Shown here: in pieces, positions 9,441 to 13,083 of the stretch
Layout of the letters: each line of letters opens with the position of its first letter
How positions within the stretch are numbered: position 1 is the stretch's first letter
Source: Chalciporus piperatus
Taxonomy: Eukaryota > Basidiomycota > Agaricomycetes > Boletales > Boletaceae
Reading direction: 5' to 3'
Assembly (NCBI GenBank): GCA_038093975.1
Contig: JBBPTG010000443.1
Coordinates: 1 to 13,083, forward strand
Length of the DNA: 13,083 nt
Position numbers and translations under genes: made by a program
The notes under the pieces: generated by a model
What the model was told of the DNA's origin: nothing
Seen by the model: only the letters and a program-made list of their open reading frames with translations
Database searches by the model: none

Positions 9441-9473
9441 ATATGTTGAATTTATGTCTCTTAGATCATGAAT

Positions 9474-10106
9474 AATTACAAGTACGCATGGTGTTACATT
9501 GTGTGTTTTCAAATGAAAGGACTCGGGTTAGAGAAAGACAACGGACTGAAGGCGATTAGGAATGAAACACTGAGTCTCGCATAATTCTTCCAGGGAGGGA
9601 ACTCACCTTGTCGGGCTCACCATATCCAAATGCTGCGATCCCTTATCATCACACATCCCAATTGCCCTCCGACTGACTTCACGTCTGCACCTTGGAACAA
9701 CGCTGTTCGTGTCCCAGGGTCCGTAGGGCAGAATATCAGTACCGCGGTTTCAATGAGTAATATATATATCCCGATTTCATGCTACCCTTGATGCCCAAAC
9801 GCTTGCACAGACACCGACTGACACAACATCGGTGTTGCCCTTTGGCACCCCTCTACGGAAGACAGTCTTTCCTACTCTTCGGATTGCACAGGCCTTCTAA
9901 GTGAGAGGGATTTACAATTAGTACTATATAGATGAGCCCGAAAGCGAACGACAAGCATGCGATACTAAAATACACAGGTACGAGTAAATCGCCACGCCCA
10001 CGACTCGGAGAGCAGCAAGACTGAACCCAGACACACCAAACATCGTCGACGACCAAAGCCGCGAAAGCAAGGGTATCCAAAGCATCAACAAACGGACTAA
10101 ACTTTT
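9474..10106. other. Intergenic region between two F-box genes
   Basis: No supported gene lies here. It contains the second copy of the 36-bp repeat, an (AT) run at about 9761-9770 and a small hairpin (ACACCGA at 9811-9817 with TCGGTGT at 9829-9835). A minus-strand frame from 10110 to 9853 (85 codons) has two hydrophobic stretches, but it overlaps the stop codon of the upstream F-box gene and has no recognisable motif. I do not call it as a gene. Confidence 0.5.
9714..9749 (+). repeat. 36-bp direct repeat, copy 2
   Basis: It matches 9397-9432 at 35 of 36 positions. It lies in non-coding DNA 281 bp after copy 1. Sequences flanking the two copies differ immediately outside the repeat, so this is a discrete repeated segment rather than the edge of a longer duplication. 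Confidence 0.85.
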
Positions 10107-11259
10107 TCATATATCAGCCAGCAAGCAGTTTTGCACCTCGTTCCACTTGTCCGCGAAATCAGTGGGATACTTGTCGCACCGAATGCTTTCCAGATGTGGC
10201 ATGATGGATTTAAGACACCAGGCTAGAGCTTCTGCATTCGTTTCCTCAATCGGCGAATGCCCGACGTAGATTTGGGTCATGACGCGATTTGACACGCCCC
10301 ATCCCTTGCTTGGATTTAGCTGCGAGCTTCTCTGCGACGAGCGGAGCTTGTCCAGCTTTGGGACTTCATCTAAGTTCAGGTAAGTTTTCGAGACACAGTG
10401 TCGTGCCACTCGCCGTATTGGAGTTATTGAGCTCGATGCTAAGGGTGTCCAAACATTTTTTCGATACGAGTTCTTCCATGACGCGTTGGGGAAGAGCGCA
10501 GCTTTTTAGGCTGCGTAGATGTGGCCATCTAGTGACGAGGTCGCCTATTTCCTGGGAATGGTCGTTGTAGGAAGAACGGGGAAAGAATGTGGTAAATGAT
10601 GTTAGATTGGGACACATGTTTGGTAGATCAGAAAGGACGGATGATTCGGAGAGATGGACGGGCCAACAGATGAGAGAGATGGAAATTCTTGTGATCCCAG
10701 GAGCTGCAAAGTATTTGATGAGGGACACGCTAGGGTCGATGAAGTTCGCCATTTTAAGTTCGCTCCAGATGAGCTCCGTGAGATTGGGAAGGAGAGGGAA
10801 GGAAGCTTTTGGGAATCGAGCAAGAGCAGAGAAGACGTTGTGTTGAACCGAAGAGGGAACTTTCCAACAGGGCCCGCGGAGGGACTTGACGCGCTCTGCA
10901 TATTTGCGGAACGTTAACCATTGCTTCTCGCCCATGAACATCCGAACCTGTGGCGTGTTTGAACGATCAAGGGGTGAGGCGAGGCTTGAAGTACGCACGA
11001 TGAAAGGGTAACGCTTCTTGGCCCACATACGTCTCGGGAATACTTTGATCAGGGGATCGAGGCTATCCAACCTCATCCATAGAACATCTAGTGCGGGTGC
11101 ACTGAACGCTCGACATGTTCGGGCAAGGCATGCGAGGGCTCTCTTTCCGACCATACGGTCCCACCTAAGGTTCATATCTTCTGGTGGGGATTCATCCCAA
11201 TCCCGGACGAACTCGAGAATAAGGCAAAAAATCTCATTAATGAGCAAGCAACGGTGCAT
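10107..11259 (-). CDS. Third F-box/LRR-like gene, with an unresolved frame change near the 3' end
   Basis: Exon 1 is 11259-10999 (87 codons). It reads MHRCLLINEIFCLILEFVRD, then ALACLARTCRAFSAPALDVL and LDSLDPLIK, the same F-box-like layout as the inverted pair. A 51-nt intron (10998-10948, GTGCGT donor, CCACAG acceptor) contains no stop; I infer it because it falls at the position of the 55-nt intron of the paralogues. Exon 2 continues with LRR-like strands (LPNLTELIW, NMCPNLTSF, WPHLRSLKSC, CLDTLSIEL) until a TGA at 10366. The typical family C-terminus (VGHSPIEETNAEALAWCLKS, then a W-containing tail) is present in the next frame, ending at 10107. The two frames overlap at about 10366-10409. 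They could be joined by a 1-nt indel or a very short intron (40 nt, weak GTGGCA donor, CTTAG acceptor). The first would make it a pseudogene, the second a gene of about 350 residues. Confidence 0.7.
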
Positions 11260-11884
11260 GAAAGTGGTGGGGGATTTTGCGGATCGATTGAGCCTGAACC
11301 ATTTTGGAACAGCGGGAGATCGCTCGTTGGGCCTCGAGACAAAGTGTGGAGACCTGCATTCGAGTCAGTGTTCCGTCGAACGCCTGGCGTTCAGGTGCAG
11401 TGTCATCTGTGTGCGTACTCGGCATCTACTGGTACTGACGGCGGTAAACAACGTGCTGAATGGATGAGATATCCAGGTCTGAGTTTCTTTTGGAGTTTAT
11501 GTTGCGACATTGCAGGAATGGTGGTGAGAGGCTGGGCGAGTCAAACTCGCAAGCACTGCGCCACGGCCAGGCGCTACACGCTGCACGGGCTCAAGCACTG
11601 ACCTAATCTCGGCACCTAGTTCATTTCACACGTTCACTGAACGAAACTCGGAAGCGCCCAAGCTCGGACCACCTTGGCGTCAATCTCAAACAATGAACGT
11701 TGTTGTCAATGATCGAACCACTGGCACATGGACGTTTTTTTTGACAGATTTAATCATGGAAGCAACTACATCAAAGTCGCATCAAATGGCGACACCGAAA
11801 AGTACACAAATGCCCGGTGGCATGATGCTAGTGATACATCGGGCCTGGCTTGAGAGGGCTCGGGCCTTACTGAAACATCTATAC
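11260..11884. other. Gene-free region upstream of the third F-box gene
   Basis: Several short open frames occur on both strands, but none has a recognisable motif, splice structure or protein-like composition. The first few hundred bases must include the promoter of the minus-strand F-box gene. A T8 run lies at about 11736-11743. I see nothing else of note. Confidence 0.5.
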
Positions 11885-12079
11885 AGGCCTGAGGCCTGAG
11901 GCCAGGGCTTTGGGACACTATGGGAGCAAATCCGAGTGATAATGACCAAGGGGCTGGGTGAAAAACAGCAATCACCAGGTTTACGGGTGATTGCCAGGTG
12001 CCTGGTAATGACCTAGTGATTTGGGACCACCGTGTATCTGGTTGAATACCAACGGGGTCTTTTCACGGACCTCAGGCCT
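11885..12079. repeat. Nested inverted-repeat patch
   Basis: AGGCCTGAGG at 11885-11894, itself part of a short AGGCCTG tandem to 11903, is the exact reverse complement of CCTCAGGCCT at 12070-12079. Inside lies a second perfect 9-bp inverted repeat, GCAATCACC (11968-11976) and GGTGATTGC (11986-11994), followed by the near-palindrome CCAGGTGCCTGG (11994-12005). TAATGACC occurs twice (11939-11946 and 12005-12012). The arrangement could be the remnant of a small non-autonomous element or a folded RNA, but no coding capacity or target duplication was seen. Confidence 0.45.
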
Positions 12080-12525
12080 CTGACAGGTGTTGATATTCAC
12101 TTGGAACAAAGGTGATTTTAACTAGTAATGTAATAATCTACTAATTGTCTACGGCACCAAAACAAAAATAGAACAAATTGCTGGCGTGTTAGACCGTTAG
12201 ACCACGGGGACAACATTGGCATATCGCATTGTCAATATTTGACTATGCATCAACTTCCTCAGAGAGTCGGAGTGGGTGCGTGAAATTTTCGTTGAAGTCC
12301 CGTTGTGTTCTACTCGAACCAGATCCCACCTCTTCTCCATCATCGACTCACGACAGAATGAACACAAAAAACGATAACGATAACACTGGCCTGGAAAGCG
12401 AGGCGACCAAATCAACGACAGCCTGAGCCCGAAATCGAGTCATGCAGCAACATACTGGCAGCAAAGCCCACGGAGCCCCATGCCCTGACGAGGCTCAGCA
12501 CATCATTCCGAGGTGACTGGATCCT
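12080..12525. other. Region without a supported gene
   Basis: Two opposite open frames of 65-72 codons overlap at about 12197-12426 and neither is recognisable. A plus-strand ATG at 12358 is followed by a short Asn/Asp/Thr-rich frame ending at 12426. It could be a start-like fragment of a gene or retroelement, but nothing supports that. Confidence 0.4.
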
Positions 12526-12686
12526 CCAGCGGTCGAGCGGTGACATGGATATTGGGCGATCACTCACGTCGACAGTGGGACATCGAGTCGAAAAATACCA
12601 GGCGATAGGTCGAACAAAGTGAAGCCGACTTTTCGTGAAATCGACGACTCGGATACCATTCGCAATTAACAATACTGGAACACACG
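12526..12686. repeat. Tandem repeat unit 1 (about 161 bp)
   Basis: This unit starts CCAGCGGTCGAGCGGTGACA and is followed directly by a second copy. The units share long identical runs, for example the stretch containing CACTCACGTCGACAGTGGGA. The most different part is about 12611-12621, where an ACAAAGTG-type sequence is replaced by a slightly longer GCCAGAAAGGG-type one. Confidence 0.9.
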
Positions 12687-12849
12687 CCAGCGGTCGAGCG
12701 GTGACATGGATATCGGGCGATCACTCACGTCGACAGTGGGACATCGAGTCGAAAAATACCAGGCGATAGGTCGAGCCAGAAAGGGAAGCCGACTTTTCGC
12801 GAAATCGACGACTCGGATACCACTCGTGATTAACAATGCCGGACACACG
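12687..12849. repeat. Tandem repeat unit 2 (about 163 bp)
   Basis: This is the second copy of the preceding unit, about 90% identical by eye. On the minus strand both units read as a similar peptide containing RPIAWYFSTRCPTVDVSDRP. On the plus strand both have an ATG followed by MDIGRSLTSTVGHRVEKYQA. Either could be a decayed coding repeat, but indels between units and stops within frames argue against a conserved protein. Confidence 0.9.
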
Positions 12850-13083
12850 CCATGAGCGGACACCTTCCCTCACATCTTCCTCCTAGCCAAACCACCCCGA
12901 AGTCAAACAGGCAAGTGTCCCGACGAGAAACTGTCGACTTTGCGGTGCGTGGCAGCGATGGTACTCCGGATACGTCCTCGCCCATGGACAACCACACGAC
13001 CACGTTCTCACCATTGCCGCCCGATCCTGCTATCTCGGACCACCTACGACCGACCTTCCATACACCGAACTATGGCTGACCGA
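12850..13083 (+). other. Right edge, unassigned 75-codon open frame
   Basis: A plus-strand frame from an ATG at 12852 to a TGA at 13079 encodes a Pro/Ser/Thr-rich, low-complexity peptide of 75 residues with no family I recognise. The frame is closed by a stop just upstream at 12831, inside the tandem repeat. It may be chance, or the first exon of a gene continuing beyond the window. Confidence 0.2.

Larger units (their letters stand above)
7784..9473 (+). repeat. Right arm of the large inverted repeat
   Basis: This is the plus-strand partner of 6020-7641. It keeps the 83 bp missing from the left arm and lacks 4 bp that the left arm has. The two arms differ entirely between about 9397 and 9449. 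There, this arm has a segment matching 9714-9749, while the left arm has unrelated sequence; similarity then resumes for about 20 bp (ATGTCTCTTAGATC) before ending. Confidence 0.85.

Noticed and set aside
9853..10110. Minus-strand 85-codon frame with two hydrophobic stretches
   Set aside because: It overlaps the stop of the third F-box gene, has no recognisable motif, and fungal genes are not normally translated from a downstream overlapping frame.
12180..12215. tRNA-like or SINE-like promoter box on the minus strand
   Set aside because: A sequence resembling a pol III A box (TGGTCTAACGG) is present, but no B box follows at a suitable distance and no cloverleaf can be drawn.
12229..13079. 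Possible gag-like start of an LTR retrotransposon
   Set aside because: There is a short Asn/Asp-rich peptide and repeated sequence, but no LTR pair, primer-binding site, zinc knuckle, protease or reverse transcriptase in the window.

Overview
The window looks like genomic DNA from a filamentous basidiomycete, most likely an Agaricomycete. The evidence is short spliceosomal introns (44 to 56 nt, GTRNGY donors), a KDZ-superfamily transposase fused to a Ulp1-type protease, and a cluster of the rapidly evolving F-box/leucine-rich-repeat-like genes that expand in these fungi. There is no bacterial-style operon, tRNA, rRNA or CRISPR array. All gene calls come from reading frames, splice signals and remembered family motifs; no database search was possible.

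Left part (1 to about 6019): a mobile element. Its core is one large minus-strand gene (5712 to 1261). I could splice it into 11 exons encoding about 1319 residues with no premature stop. The protein runs: basic N-terminus and CxC1-like cysteine cluster, S/T-P-rich linker, KDZ transposase core (DGNF, YDVGC and EGTERLWS motifs), helical middle, acidic linker, and a complete Ulp1/C48 SUMO-protease-type domain with His, Asp, Gln and Cys all present. A small plus-strand gene (537 to 1256, one intron, about 223 residues, basic N-terminus) converges on it, with only 4 bp between the two stop codons. Upstream of the transposase start lie a pyrimidine-rich leader and an array of 11-bp direct repeats (5927 to 5989) that look like subterminal transposase-binding sites. 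The right boundary is inferred near 6019, where homology between two flanking F-box paralogues breaks. The left boundary was not found and may lie outside the window.

Middle part (6020 to 9473): two F-box-like paralogues arranged head to head as a large imperfect inverted repeat, with arms of about 1.6 kb around a spacer of about 140 bp. Each shares the same 55-nt intron, and each is broken by a different lesion: an 83-bp deletion in the left copy and a 4-bp deletion in the right copy. The end of the right copy carries a 36-bp segment repeated about 280 bp further on.

Right part (9474 to 13083): a third, divergent F-box-like gene on the minus strand (11259 to 10107) with an intron at the homologous position and one unresolved frame change near its 3' end. 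It is followed by gene-poor DNA with a nested inverted-repeat patch (11885 to 12079) and two tandem copies of a unit of about 161 bp (12526 to 12849).

The strongest candidate for an interesting system is the apparently intact two-gene KDZ-Ulp1 element with its repeat array, sitting at the edge of a rearranged F-box gene cluster.
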